Positions 44,014-54,283 of a stretch of DNA of 64,000 nt are shown here, piece by piece. The stretch comes from Volvox africanus. Lineage: Eukaryota; Chlorophyta; Chlorophyceae; Chlamydomonadales; Volvocaceae. The position numbers were made by a program, and so were the translations under genes. The notes beneath the pieces were generated by a model. It was given only the letters and a program-made list of their open reading frames with translations, made no database searches and was not told the DNA's origin. Every line of letters starts with the position of its first letter. Positions within the stretch are counted from its first letter, which is position 1. The stretch covers positions 1,221,001 to 1,285,000 of the forward strand of contig BSDZ01000013.1 of NCBI GenBank assembly GCA_030268105.1. Reading direction: 5' to 3'.

Positions 44014-45345
44014 CTACGCTACGACATCCTTGCGCGGTTCCACGAGGACCCGTTAGCAGGACACCCTGGTAGCAAGTGATTGGTCGATTTGGTGCAACGT
44101 TCCTTTTGGTGGCCTCGTTTGGCTGAGGATGCGGCGAACTTCATACAGACATGCAGTCTGTGCCAGCACAATAAGGCTTTGTCCGGTAAGGGGCATGGGT
44201 TGTTGCAACCGTTGCCTATCCCGGGTGCGCCTTGGGAAAGTGTTTCCATGGACTTTGTAGTCCCGCTGCCCAAAACTGAGGGGGGATATGATGCGGTGTT
44301 TGTGATGGTCGATCGTCCGACTAAGATGGTCCACCTAGCACCATGCACATCGTCCTGCACGGCTGAACAAACGGCACGATTGTTTTTCGACAATGTGGTT
44401 CGGTTACACGGTATCCCCAAAAACGTGATCTCGGACCGCGGTGGGCAGTTCACGTCTAAGTTTTGGGAAGCGCTCTGCAAGCTAGTTGGCATGGGCATCA
44501 ACCTGAGCACAGCGTACCACCCTCAGACTGATGGTCAAACCGAACGCACAAACCGCACGTTGGGTGATATGTTGCGCAATTATGCTGGTCGCACACCCCT
44601 CGTTTGGGATACGTTTTTGACTGCGGCAGAATTCGCGCTTAACAACACTGTTAACCGCTCCACAGGCAAAAGTTCATTCTTTCTCAACTACGGATTTCAT
44701 CCCACGCTACCCGCGTGGCGTGAGTTGGAGGTGAATGTGCCTGCTGCTAAGATCTTTGCCAAGTCTTTTATGTCCCGTATCACAGACGCGAAGGCGTGTT
44801 TGGACGCGGTGCAGCAACGAACGACGGAATACTACAACAAATCCAAGCAGGATGTGACGTTTTTGGAAGGGCAACTCGTGTTGCTAAGCACCAAGAACTT
44901 GCGTACCTTGGCCAACAGATCCCGAAAACTCTTACCCCGCTGGATTGGTCCGTATCCTGTCGTGCGCATGGTCGGGAATGTGGCTGTGGAGCTCGCATTG
45001 TCCGCTGATATGACCATTCACCCCACGTTTCATGTATCACTTGTCCGTCCTTATCGTGGTATGGAACCCGTCCCTGAGCCTGCTAACGCCCCTGCAGCGA
45101 TTGAACCAGTTCCCGAGACCTGGATCACTGGTAAACAGACGTTTTACGATGTGGAGCGGGTGTTAGATTATCGCGCGCGTCGTGTGGGCCGACACTGATG
45201 TAAGCGGACAGTACACGAGTACTTGGTCAAGTGGACAGGGTATACCAGCGAGCACAACTCGTGGGAACCGGCACGCAACTTCTCGCAGGACATGAAGCCT
45301 CTGCTCGAAGAAGCCCGCAAACGTGCCACGCAAGCCCAATGACCC
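44014..45345 (+). pseudogene. Family C integrase and chromodomain
   Basis: Integrase finger (HEDPLAGHPGSK, CSLCQHNK), with one TGA near the HHCC region at 44077; DDE core SMDFVVPLPKTEGGYDAV, VISDRGGQFTSKF, AYHPQTDGQTERTNR; then the GPYPVVR region and chromodomain YLVKWTGYTSEHNSWEPARN. A TGA at 45196 (CGA to TGA compared with the intact element's Arg) splits off the chromodomain. The rest is well preserved, about as similar to the intact family B pol as a sister family. Confidence 0.9.
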
Positions 45346-45401
45346 CTGCAGTCGATGCTGTATGAAGCAGCGAGGACGCTGCATACGGGAGGGGGGATAA
45401 T

Positions 45402-46108
45402 TGTTGTGCCACGGTTCATTTCCCGCCGATGGGTAGGTCGATGCGACGCTACGAGGTGAAGTGCTATTTTGATGAACTCATGAATGATCAATGCATATGA
45501 ATGAACTTGCATGATATAAATGTATTCGTATACATTTATATATGTATTTGGCATGTCACCATTATCCATCGCAACATCGCATCATGGCAAATCCGCCTAG
45601 CATGCATGAAATCCCGAATCATTGAAGTGCGCATTATGCTCGTGCTACGAAACGATAAGTAATATTATTTGATATAATATTACTTCATTACAGCACACGC
45701 CTATACGCAGTAGGGTTGTCCTCCTAGTGTGAATCGTATGGCATTGCAATGCTGCGAGTATAACAGATGCGAGGACGGCTAAGTAAGACAAGACATTCGA
45801 TACCGGAGAACACTCGTGTGTTCAATATTATTATTGCTAATTGCTATTCTACTTAGCCCGAGCTAAGCCTGAACTTCACTTATCACCGCCGCGTGATGAT
45901 TGCTTGCTTCCGGCGCTGACGGCGATCTCATCCATTGCATCGCTTCGGTCTGTAAGATTGTAAGTTATATCTCTTCTTGTCTTGAAGTCTTCCGCTGTCT
46001 CTGTTTGCTCTCGCTTGCCTTGCTGTACTTGCAAGTGCTCGCGCATTGGTATCGAAAGCCTTCAGACACCCAGATACTTATGAGCAAACCCGAAGGAGAG
46101 GTACAACA
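45402..46108 (+). repeat. Family C 3' LTR with internal deletion
   Basis: 707 bp. Compared with 41299-42117 it lacks about 112 bp after CAGCACACG, and it resumes at CCTATACGCAGTAGGG. A purine tract (GGGAGGGGGGA) precedes it. Confidence 0.85.
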
Positions 46109-47051
46109 GTCTCCATGTCCAGAGGGATGTCAGCGGGAGGAAGGTCGTGGTCGATGTCCATTTTTAATAGGGTAGCTTGAGTGGCTTGAGCGTGTTGCGG
46201 ACTTGAGCGGCTTGAGCGGTTACCACAGGAAGACTTGAGAAGGCTTGAAAAGATTTCAGCGGAAGACTTGACGAGACGTCCCAGGGAGGAACAGTCTCAA
46301 TACCAGCTTGTTGTATATGGTACCCACGAAGGGTGGTATCAAAAGATACCGGTTAGTCACCACTACAACCGAAGATTCAGTGAACCAGGAACCAGATGTT
46401 CCACCATTTACCATTCAGGCGGTAAATGGCCCACTCCATACAGGTTATGGAGTAACCAACAGGTTTGGATGTTTCGGGAAGCTGGTTAGTATTGGTCGTC
46501 GACAGCCGAGACCAAATCCACAAATCAAATGTGTAACAGAGGGGTCGCCTAGCTGTTAGGGATAGCTATATTGGCGAGCTCTGAGTGACGGTGCCGTGGG
46601 GCACGTAGTGCAAGGTGACTCCTCATAGTTTACATTGTAGTGAGTTATTTACAAGTGAAGAGGAAGTGTCTGTCTCAATAATCCAGGCCCCTTAAATAGC
46701 GCTGCCTGGTACAAAAGGGGGCCTTACGTCTATTCGAAACTGGCGCGCATTCTACAACTGACACCGTTGTACGAATGCTTGCACGCAAGTAGTCCCATGC
46801 GACTTGTCCAAGTTCTATGCGTTAGATTTATAATAACTAATCTATTATTACGCAATTAAGTTATTTGTCACTAAGTCCAAATTACGACAAGTCAGTTTCA
46901 CTCTTTCTGGCGCTTCTGCGCCATTCACCCTGTTACAGAATGCCAGATGGAAACAGTTAATCTGATAATTAATTATAATATATATTATTAAATAATAAAC
47001 AGATAATTATTATATCTTAATGATTTACCGAAATGCCTTAAGGATACAACA
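46109..47051 (-). mobile_element. Old family B gypsy LTR and leader, minus strand
   Basis: 46109-46308 is the reverse complement of the leader and first gag codons of the intact element (31356-31560). 46309-47051 is its LTR in reverse (TGTTGTATATGG...GGATACAACA), with an internal deletion of about 90 bp and a copia LTR inserted at 46532. It shows that family B has been in this locus for a long time. Confidence 0.85.
46532..46937 (-). mobile_element. Solo copia LTR with 5-bp target duplication
   Basis: 406 bp with TGTAACAG...CTGTTACA ends, inserted into the old family B LTR. The flanks AAATG and GAATG are the target duplication; the uninterrupted sequence in the intact element is AATCGAATGCC, so the left copy has one mutation. 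The orientation given assumes that TGTAACAGGGTGAATGG is the LTR start. Confidence 0.85.
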
Positions 47052-47497
47052 ACGAGTGACCCAAATCTGAGGCCGCAGACGAGCTGCCCTTCTTGGGACA
47101 GTCACTAGCCAGGTGGTCACCACCACAGCCACTGAACTTGGGGCTGCCGCCACGCCCAGCATAAAGGGCCTTCACAGGCTCAGACTGCTGAACCTTGCGC
47201 TTGGCCAGCCTCTCAATCTCTATAGAGAGCAATCTCTCCTTCAGATCATCAAAGTTCTTCGGTTGGGCATAAGTGACAACCACCTTCTCAGTCACATACA
47301 AACTATCATCTAGTCCGCAAATGATCTGATTTATCCCCTTCCGCTCAGTCTGCACGTAATCCTGGTGCTTCAACATTTCCAATGCACTCGACACATAGTA
47401 ATGCATCTTTTCTCCCAGCATCATCATAAGTGCCACAAAATTCTGAGACACTGCCATCACCTCAGCATTACTCAGCTTCTTAGCCCATGCTTCCAAC
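47052..47497 (-). pseudogene. Retrotransposon gag fragment with degenerate zinc knuckle
   Basis: Minus-strand frame with a copia-type gag block (QDYVQTERKGINQIICGLDD, FDDLKERLLSIE) and a knuckle-like CGGDHLASDC in which the first Cys of CX2C is replaced by Phe. It is cut on the left by the family B LTR and on the right by the foldback element. Confidence 0.65.
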
Positions 47498-48404
47498 TGT
47501 TGAGTTTAGACATGAATTCCTTAGATTGCTGTCCTAACGATTGATATTCTTGGAAGGATCTAGGCCTTGCCTGTTTAGGCTGTTTCTGTCATGAAGACAT
47601 GGAGTTTCTGTCATGCAGTAAGACTGGCGTTTGGTCTTCGCCACCACCGTTGAGCCACCAATTACTTGCCTAATCAGTGCATCCGAGGATCTAGGCCGAG
47701 GGTACGACACTCAATTCTTTGAGTATGTATTTGGCAAGGTTTCCATACCTCGACAGCTGTTTAGGGTTTTATACCGTTGCTTGCATGAGACTTTGGCACT
47801 TGTCTCTTAATAGGCTTAAGGCACAGTGCAGCTCACCAGTTGGACACGCGGCAGCCGGACTACTAATTTGCTTTGTGCTTGCAGATTTATACGTAGGCTA
47901 TGGCTGCATCGACGCGTTTTTCCAAGACAAGACAAGACAAGACAAGACAAGACAAGACAAGACAAGACAAGACAAGACAAGACAAGACAAGACAAGACAA
48001 GACAAGACAAGACAAGACAAGACAAGACAAGACAAGACAAGACAAGACAAGACAAGACAAGACAAGACAAGACAAGACAAGACAAGACAAGACAAGACAA
48101 GACAAGACAAGACAAATAAGTCTTAAGCAAGCAGCGGTATGTTACAAACAGCTGTCGAAGTATGGAAACCTCGCCAAATATATACTCGCAGAACTAAGTG
48201 TCGTACACTTGACCTAGACCCTCGGACGCGCTGATTAGAGAAGTAATTAGTGGCTCCGAGCCAGAAGATCACACGCCAGCCTTACTTCATGACAGAAAAT
48301 CCATGATTCTGGGACAGAAGCAGCCTAATCAGGCAAGACCTAGATCTTACTGAGATTACCCAACGGTATGACAGTACTTAAGGAAGTCAGGCCGAAACTC
48401 AACA
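47498..48404. mobile_element. Foldback/MITE-like element with long inverted repeats
   Basis: 907 bp. The left arm (about 47498-47810) and right arm (about 48122-48404) are imperfect inverted repeats of about 290 bp. Ends are TGTTGAGTTT and AAACTCAACA. Matched pairs include TTTCCATACCTCGACAGCTG against the complement of CAGCTGTCGAAGTATGGAAA, and ATCTAGGCCTTGCCTG against the complement of CAGGCAAGACCTAGAT. There is no transposase and no clear target duplication. The loop contains the GACAA array. Confidence 0.78.
47924..48115. repeat. GACAA pentamer microsatellite
   Basis: About 38 perfect tandem copies in the loop of the foldback element. The open frames it creates (TRQDK and SCLVL repeats) are artefacts. 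Confidence 0.97.
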
Positions 48405-48426
48405 TTCGTGAAATAAAATCCTAAGT

Positions 48427-50167
48427 ATGAAAACAATGCGGCTATTTAAAATCTTGTCGAAGGGGATTTCTAGTTTTCAACTAATGTTGTATTCGCGACT
48501 TCCGTACTCCAGCGAACTGCTCACTAACTACGAGAAACGCTAGGTAGGAATATGAATCCCTTCAAATGGAGGGTTGAGAATGTGTCGGTACCAACAATTG
48601 ATGGGAACCTGGCAGCTGCGGCAGGAGCACATCAGCGAGTACCAATACCCAAGAAGTAGTAGATGTTTACTTAGGACATTCTTTCTGATTTTTAGCATAC
48701 AAAATATCTCCAGTACTTATTCTATCGCTGTGACACAAAATCCGCCGGCATACTTCCACCGCACTGCGCAGCGGCGAAAGCTTTTGCATAGACCTGATGG
48801 CGAAACGAACGTTCTGCAGAACAATACTTTCGTTATAACAAATCAGCATCAAAAATGGCCAGCGCCTGTGCCGAAATCGGACGTTTTAGCTTGGACGGAA
48901 ATGAATTGCACAAGCGACGACTTTCTGCCGTCATCTAACTACCGCGGCCTGGAGTGCCACGTAGCAAACTTATGGGGCGAACACAACTGTCCAATCGTTG
49001 GCTTGAACGTGCCAGCCTGCTCTCGCTGCACGACGTGGCGCCGCGGCCAGCTCCCACCTGCAGTTTCAGCTGAGCCGTCGCAGTATTCTCGCAACCCAAG
49101 CCTGCAGGCCTGTGACGAGACGATCTGGGAGTTTGGCCATTGGAACGGGGAAGAGTGGCTGCCCTCTGAGACCCACCCGCAGTGCAGTACCTTGACCCTA
49201 TCACCTGCGGACGTCTACCAGTGTCTCAAAGGCCGGCGTGTGATGCTCTTCGGGGACAGCATGATCCGCCCACTGCTAGGGCGTTTGGTGGCTTACCTCA
49301 GAGGCATGCCTCAGTATCTAGACCACGCCTACCACTTTCCGGGAGCCTATTACATGGCCAACGGAACTCATGATGCGTTCGTGGAAACGGCAATCCTACC
49401 CAGCCTGCAAGCCAGTGCCAAGGCAAAGGGCCCCAGTTATGGAATGCCACAGGAAGCGAGCTGGGACTCACGAGTCACCATGGAGATGCAGTTTTATTGG
49501 GCTCCCCATTTCACCAAATACACTGAGTATGGCTCTGGCTTTCCGCCAATTGAGGAGCTGCTTGGTGCACTGGATGGGTCGGATGTGATGATTGCTGGTC
49601 CTATGTACCATGCGCATGGAGACTATGAATCTTTCCGTACGCAGCTGGTACAGTTCTTCCAGAAGTTGGCACATGCGGGTAAACGAATGTCTCATTTCTT
49701 CTGGATCGCATCAATTCCCAAGACTGCAGAGAGCGTGCATGAGTTTGGTGAGCGTAACCACCTAATGCATGCATTTATAACGATGTTGAATGGGCAGTCA
49801 ATGAATGGTGACTTGTCTGTTCCCCGGCGTTCATACTACGTGGACACGCCACATATGGCGCATAATGCACCTACAAAACGGATTGGTGTTTACCATTATC
49901 ATTGCACCAAGCAGCTGCGGTTTCCGAGGCCATTGAGAGCTGACATGACTGGACTCCCGGAGAGCATGGACTGTCGGGCTATCTTACCTCTGAACATGGT
50001 ACTGAGCATTTTGAAGGTGGCCTGCGACCAGCAGTCAAGGTGGTCCTGAGAAGATCCAGGACACTTGCATAATGATGTCTAACCGTTCACTGTTATGACA
50101 ATGGCATACATCACCATCAGTCTACACAGGTCCACCGTCCCATTAGATGTACATGCCAATATCTTGC
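48427..50167. repeat. Left arm of inverted gene duplication
   Basis: Includes about 150 bp upstream of the esterase-like gene, the gene and about 118 bp downstream. It matches 55827-57594 in reverse complement. The match ends abruptly at ATATCTTGC. The upstream part is more diverged, with small indels, than the coding part. Confidence 0.9.
48580..50049 (+). CDS. Membrane-anchored SGNH/PC-esterase-like protein, copy 1
   Basis: 489 residues in one exon from ATG 48580 to TGA. A hydrophobic segment at about 33-48 fits a signal anchor (type II, secretory pathway). The core has VMLFGDSMIRPLLGRL with the GDS serine at about 227, and a DTPH (DxxH) motif at 422-425; together they give the Ser-Asp-His arrangement of the PC-esterase/TBL/NXPE-C group, whose plant members acetylate or de-acetylate cell-wall glycans in the Golgi. 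Cysteines are frequent between residues 100 and 160 (for example PACSRCTTWRRGQ). Assignment rests on these motifs and overall order only. A nearly identical inverted copy lies at 55945. Confidence 0.7.
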   Translation: MCRYQQLMGTWQLRQEHISEYQYPRSSRCLLRTFFLIFSIQNISSTYSIAVTQNPPAYFHRTAQRRKLLHRPDGETNVLQNNTFVITNQHQKWPAPVPKSDVLAWTEMNCTSDDFLPSSNYRGLECHVANLWGEHNCPIVGLNVPACSRCTTWRRGQLPPAVSAEPSQYSRNPSLQACDETIWEFGHWNGEEWLPSETHPQCSTLTLSPADVYQCLKGRRVMLFGDSMIRPLLGRLVAYLRGMPQYLDHAYHFPGAYYMANGTHDAFVETAILPSLQASAKAKGPSYGMPQEASWDSRVTMEMQFYWAPHFTKYTEYGSGFPPIEELLGALDGSDVMIAGPMYHAHGDYESFRTQLVQFFQKLAHAGKRMSHFFWIASIPKTAESVHEFGERNHLMHAFITMLNGQSMNGDLSVPRRSYYVDTPHMAHNAPTKRIGVYHYHCTKQLRFPRPLRADMTGLPESMDCRAILPLNMVLSILKVACDQQSRWS

Positions 50168-50333
50168 AGGGGGTGGGTCTGGGTGGGGGAATGTCATGCA
50201 TCACTGGGCTTTAGTGAAAGGAAGGATCTTTAATTGTTTAAATCTGCAGTGTCGGAACTCAAGATCCTATGACTATTTTTTTATTTTGCTCATCCTAATT
50301 CTCAGTCAGGTTGATTTTTGCGTCCATGCATAG
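50168..50333. other. Short spacer between the left arm and the gypsy LTR
   Basis: G-rich then AT-rich; present only on the left side of the duplication. Nothing recognised. Confidence 0.4.
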
Positions 50334-51147
50334 TGTTGTACGCCGGTTCAATTACCGTTCACACCAAAATAGGCCGTAATACATTCGAGCATTATGAAGC
50401 ATGATATAACTATATTAGCATGATATATTCAAGTATATCTAGCTAATCAGGCACGTTGCATTGTCATCTACGACATCACGCTGTCGGTCAACATGTTTGA
50501 CTCAAGGCTGATATTAATGCGCGATCTATCCGTTGGCATAATATCCCACGTAATAATACTTTAAATATTATTACCTCATCTGTGTCATAAACCATACGCG
50601 TATGCGAGAATGCGACGATCGCGATGGTTGGGTCGGCAATCGAATATCGATATTCGGACCTTTGCATATTGCATGCGTTGCATCCATTAATATCACGGAT
50701 TACGCGATATGTAGAATAGTGCTACGAAGGTACTCACACTTGAGATCGAAATCCAGTGAGACCTGTACTGCACATTGGTATCACGACGTGATAGGTGCAA
50801 GGACGGCCACCTATAGACTGAAGTCAGCTTGATGCTACTATGGATTAAGTACTCGTGTACTTAACACAACCTAATTCGTATACATACGTTTTATGCATTT
50901 ATATTCGGCCTGAGCTATTCCAGCATAGCATCTTCAGCCGGATGATGAACATTGCCCGCGGGGTCTGACGGCCGACTACCAATTTGTAAACGAAGACTAC
51001 TGTAAGTTGGATCTTTCCTTATTGTTGAGTCTTCTGCTGTCACTTTACTTGCATTGGATCGCCTTGCTGTTCATAAGCACGGTGCACACTTAGCTAACAA
51101 TCAGATGTGCAGATTCAGTGCATGATTGGAGAAGGAAGGATACAACA
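50334..51147 (+). mobile_element. Family A gypsy LTR, 814 bp
   Basis: TGTTGTACGCCGG...GGATACAACA. Orientation is +, but the sequence directly to its right is the minus-strand interior of another family A element, so its own interior is missing. Confidence 0.9.
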
Positions 51148-53145
51148 GTATGCAAGCTGCAGTGTCCGGATTTCGACGACGATATCTCCTATACCTGGTG
51201 AGCTGCTGGCACAACTCACGGAAAGATGAAGGGATAAACAAAGTAACGTGGCCGGATAAATCAAGAAAAGAGAGAGGGCAGCGCGGTGCAAACAAGTTAC
51301 ACAGCGAGTCAAAATGATTAAGTCCCGTGCGACCATCAAGCGAGAAACGTCGCCCGATAGCATACTTGGTTTGTCCAAAAATAGAAGGTAAAAGAGCCTT
51401 CACGGCCGGCCACAACAACGGCCAGCGGCCACGTGCACTTCCTTCAGTCCCAGGAGGAGTCCCTTCCTCCGTAGCCCGGGCAACTTCCTAAATCGTCTTG
51501 GGTACGAAAGGCGGTAACAGAGGACACTCACGAGTGGGATGCTCCCCTGCACACCTCAGGCAGAGATTAGCAAACTTCTGACGATCAAACTCCGAACGTC
51601 AGCACTCCCACTTCTGCATGTATGGGTCTTCTGTCCGGGGATTTTTAGTGCTAGGAGCAGTGTTCTGCATTGCAGCTACAGTCGGCGTGCTCCCTCTTCA
51701 TTTTCCTTTCATATGGCCCGAACTTGGCCCAGCTCCTGCGGACCCACGATTGCTTGGGCTTTTGGCGTCTGTGAGCATCATACTGTCTTTCCTTTCTAAC
51801 GGTAGTCGCGGCCACCGCAGGGCGTTGGCGGTCAGGACCCTGGTCCTTCGGTGTCGTCTCCGAAGGTAATTCCTGCGCGAGGGTGAATTTGTTTAGCATC
51901 ACGGCCAGCCAAATTTCGAACCTCCGCACCTCTAGCGAAAGTTACTAAAGCATTGTAGGATTGAAACGGGATTCCATTAAGGTCCGTTGCACACCATCAC
52001 GCTAGGGATTCGGTAAGGCTGCGATGAAACCAAAAGATACAATCCTCCTCAGGAAAGTTAACGATAGGGGTTATCAGTGCCTCAAAACGCAACTGATAAG
52101 CAGGGACGGTCTCGTGAGGCCTTACGTGCCTCATTACTACACGAGCGAACTTCGGTAGCAAAACGAGCGAGAAGAGCATTGATCAGGTTATCAACATATA
52201 TTTTACTCTAGCAGTAGTCCACTCATCATACCAATCCTTTGCAGCACCCTCAAGGGTATTTCCAACGAACAGGCATTTTATGGAATCACATCTCCCACTG
52301 TGCACCGCTTGTAAATATTGTCTAGCATCATGAATGTAGGCTCGTGTCCTATCCGCAACACTATGTCCTGAATTCTTTGCCTTTTCATCAGCGGAAATAT
52401 TAAGCTTAGGCACAGGGATGGTCAACTTCATGACCTCCGGTATTCCGACGGGTTCTTGAACCGAGGGTGTTACCGGAGCCCGTTGCACTCCAGCTCCTTC
52501 ACTTGTTGTAGCCGCTGCCGGCAGTGGTACAATTAAGTGTGAGGGGGTCTGAAGGACAATGGGATCTGATATAATGCGGGATCCTACAGTATCGGGATCA
52601 GCGAAAACGGTTCTAGCGGCGAGGCCACCATCAGGTTGGCTTGCGATGCCCAGATAGGAACTATCTTCACGCCCCGACATGGAACACGAGCTTATGTTTT
52701 CGGGTAGGAATTTGCTAAAAGGCTTGTGAACAAGTTAACACAAGAGGAATTTTCAACTACTCGCGTACCAACAGTACTCCCGAGTAGGCCAAGGAGAAAT
52801 GAAATGTAATCCTTAAGGCCGTCTTTTATCTCAGTAGTTCTCTGAATTAAGGCCTTGATCTGTTCCGTATTTAGATGTTGTCCAGTCAACACCGCGTTCA
52901 GTGTTGGCGTACGTTCACCTGCGACTCACAGTACAGGCTCGCAACGAGAATGCAGCAGCTAGTTGTAAACAGATATCTAGGATTACAAACCGGAAGCAGC
53001 GGCGTCCAGAATGGCGCGGCCAAGATCCTCCGCAAAGGTGTCTAAAGGGCTGCGGTGATTGTCGTCGTCGCTAGCCATCGCGAGAACCTACTTCCGATGA
53101 GGGACAACGAGGCAGTCGTGACTTTACCCGTCTCGATACCAAATT
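51148..53145 (-). mobile_element. Family A gypsy interior: leader, gag, start of protease region
   Basis: Read from 53145 leftwards: primer-binding-like segment, leader ATG at about 53080 with a possible intron (donor GGTTTGTAATC near 52990, acceptor GAGTCGCAG near 52923), then gag from ATG 52680 (LTIPVPKLNIS, YIHDARQYLQAVHSGRCD, CLFVGNTLEGAAKDWYDEW), broken near 52183. Next come AYQLRFEALITPIVNFPEED, a knuckle-like CLRCAGEHPTREC and the linker before protease (AIGRRFSLDGRT, homologous to AIGRRFSFDARTV-like sequence of the intact element). It ends abruptly at the inverted LTR. Confidence 0.82.
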
Positions 53146-53959
53146 TGTTGTATCCTTCCTTCTTCAATCATGCACTGAATCTGCACGTCTGGATGTTAGC
53201 TATGTGTGCACCATGCTTACGAACAGCAAGGCGATTCAATGCGAGTAAAGTGACAGCAGAAGACTCAGCAACAAGGAAAGATTCAACTTACAATAGTCTT
53301 CGATTACAGATCGGTAGTCGGCCGTCAGACCCTGCGGGCAATGTTCATCATCCGGCTGAAGATGGTATGCTAGAATAGCTCAGGCCGAATATAAATGAGT
53401 ATATCGTACGTATGCGAATTAGATTGAGTTAAGTATGCGAGTACTTGATCCAAAGTAGCTTCGAGCCGACTTCGGTCTCTAGGCGGCCGTCCTCGCACCT
53501 ATCACGTCGTGATACCGATGTGCAGTACAGGTCTCACTGGATTTCGATCTCAAGTGTGAGTACCTTCGTAGCACTGTTCTGAATATCGCGTAATCCGTGA
53601 TATTAATGGATGCAACGCATGCAATATGTGAAGGTCCGAATATCAATATTCGGTTGCCGACCCAACCATCGTGATCGTCGCGTTCCCACATACACGTATG
53701 GTTTACGATACTGATAAGGTAATAATATTTGAAATATTATTACGTGAGATATTATGCCAATAGATAGATCGCGCATTGATGTCAGCCTCGAGTCAAACAT
53801 GTTGACCGACAGCGTGATATCGTAGATGATAATGCGACGTGCCTGATTAGCTAGATATACTCGAATATATCATGCTAATGTGATTGTATCATGCTCCATA
53901 GTGCTCGAATGTCTTGCAGCCTACTTCGGTGTAAACGGTGATCGAACCGGCGTACAACA
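53146..53959 (-). mobile_element. Family A gypsy LTR, 814 bp, minus strand
   Basis: Exactly the same length as 50334-51147 and in opposite orientation. It is the 5' LTR of the interior on its left and interrupts an integrase remnant on its right. Confidence 0.9.
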
Positions 53960-54283
53960 GGGTGTACGCGTCGAAATTTTGCGTCCCGCATTTCGTAACA
54001 TATCGCCCAACGTGCAATTTGTGCGTTCGGTTTGCCCGTCAGATTGTGGATGATATGCTGTGCTCAAATGAACGCGCATACCGACGAGTTTACATAGCGC
54101 TTCCCGAAACTTAGACGTGAATCGACCGCCGCGATCTGATATCACATTTTTAGGAACGCCATGCAATCAGAACACATTATCGAAAAATAATCGTGTTGTT
54201 TGCTCAGCGGTGCAAGACGAGGTGCAGGGAGCTAAGTGAACCATTTTGGTCAATCGATCGACCATAACGAACACCAAGTCGTG
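53960..54283 (-). pseudogene. Gypsy integrase core fragment
   Basis: Minus-strand blocks VFVMVDRLTKMVHLAPCTSS, LHGVPKNVISDRGGRFTSKF and AYHPQSDGQTERTN, with one frameshift, belong to a family C-like integrase. Its remaining pol is absent on both sides. Confidence 0.85.

Larger units (their letters stand above)
41299..46108 (+). mobile_element. Rearranged family C gypsy element lacking reverse transcriptase
   Basis: Order: + LTR (41299-42117), leader and gag (42118-43183), a minus-oriented LTR (43184-44013), integrase and chromodomain (44014-45345), polypurine tract, + LTR (45402-46108). Protease, RT and RNase H are absent, so it cannot move by itself. Confidence 0.88.

Noticed and set aside
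47889..48130. CRISPR array
   Set aside because: The pentamer repeats are contiguous with no spacers and the genome is eukaryotic.
47719..48217. Open frames of repeated TRQDK and SCLVL on both strands
   Set aside because: They are translations of the GACAA array in the foldback element.
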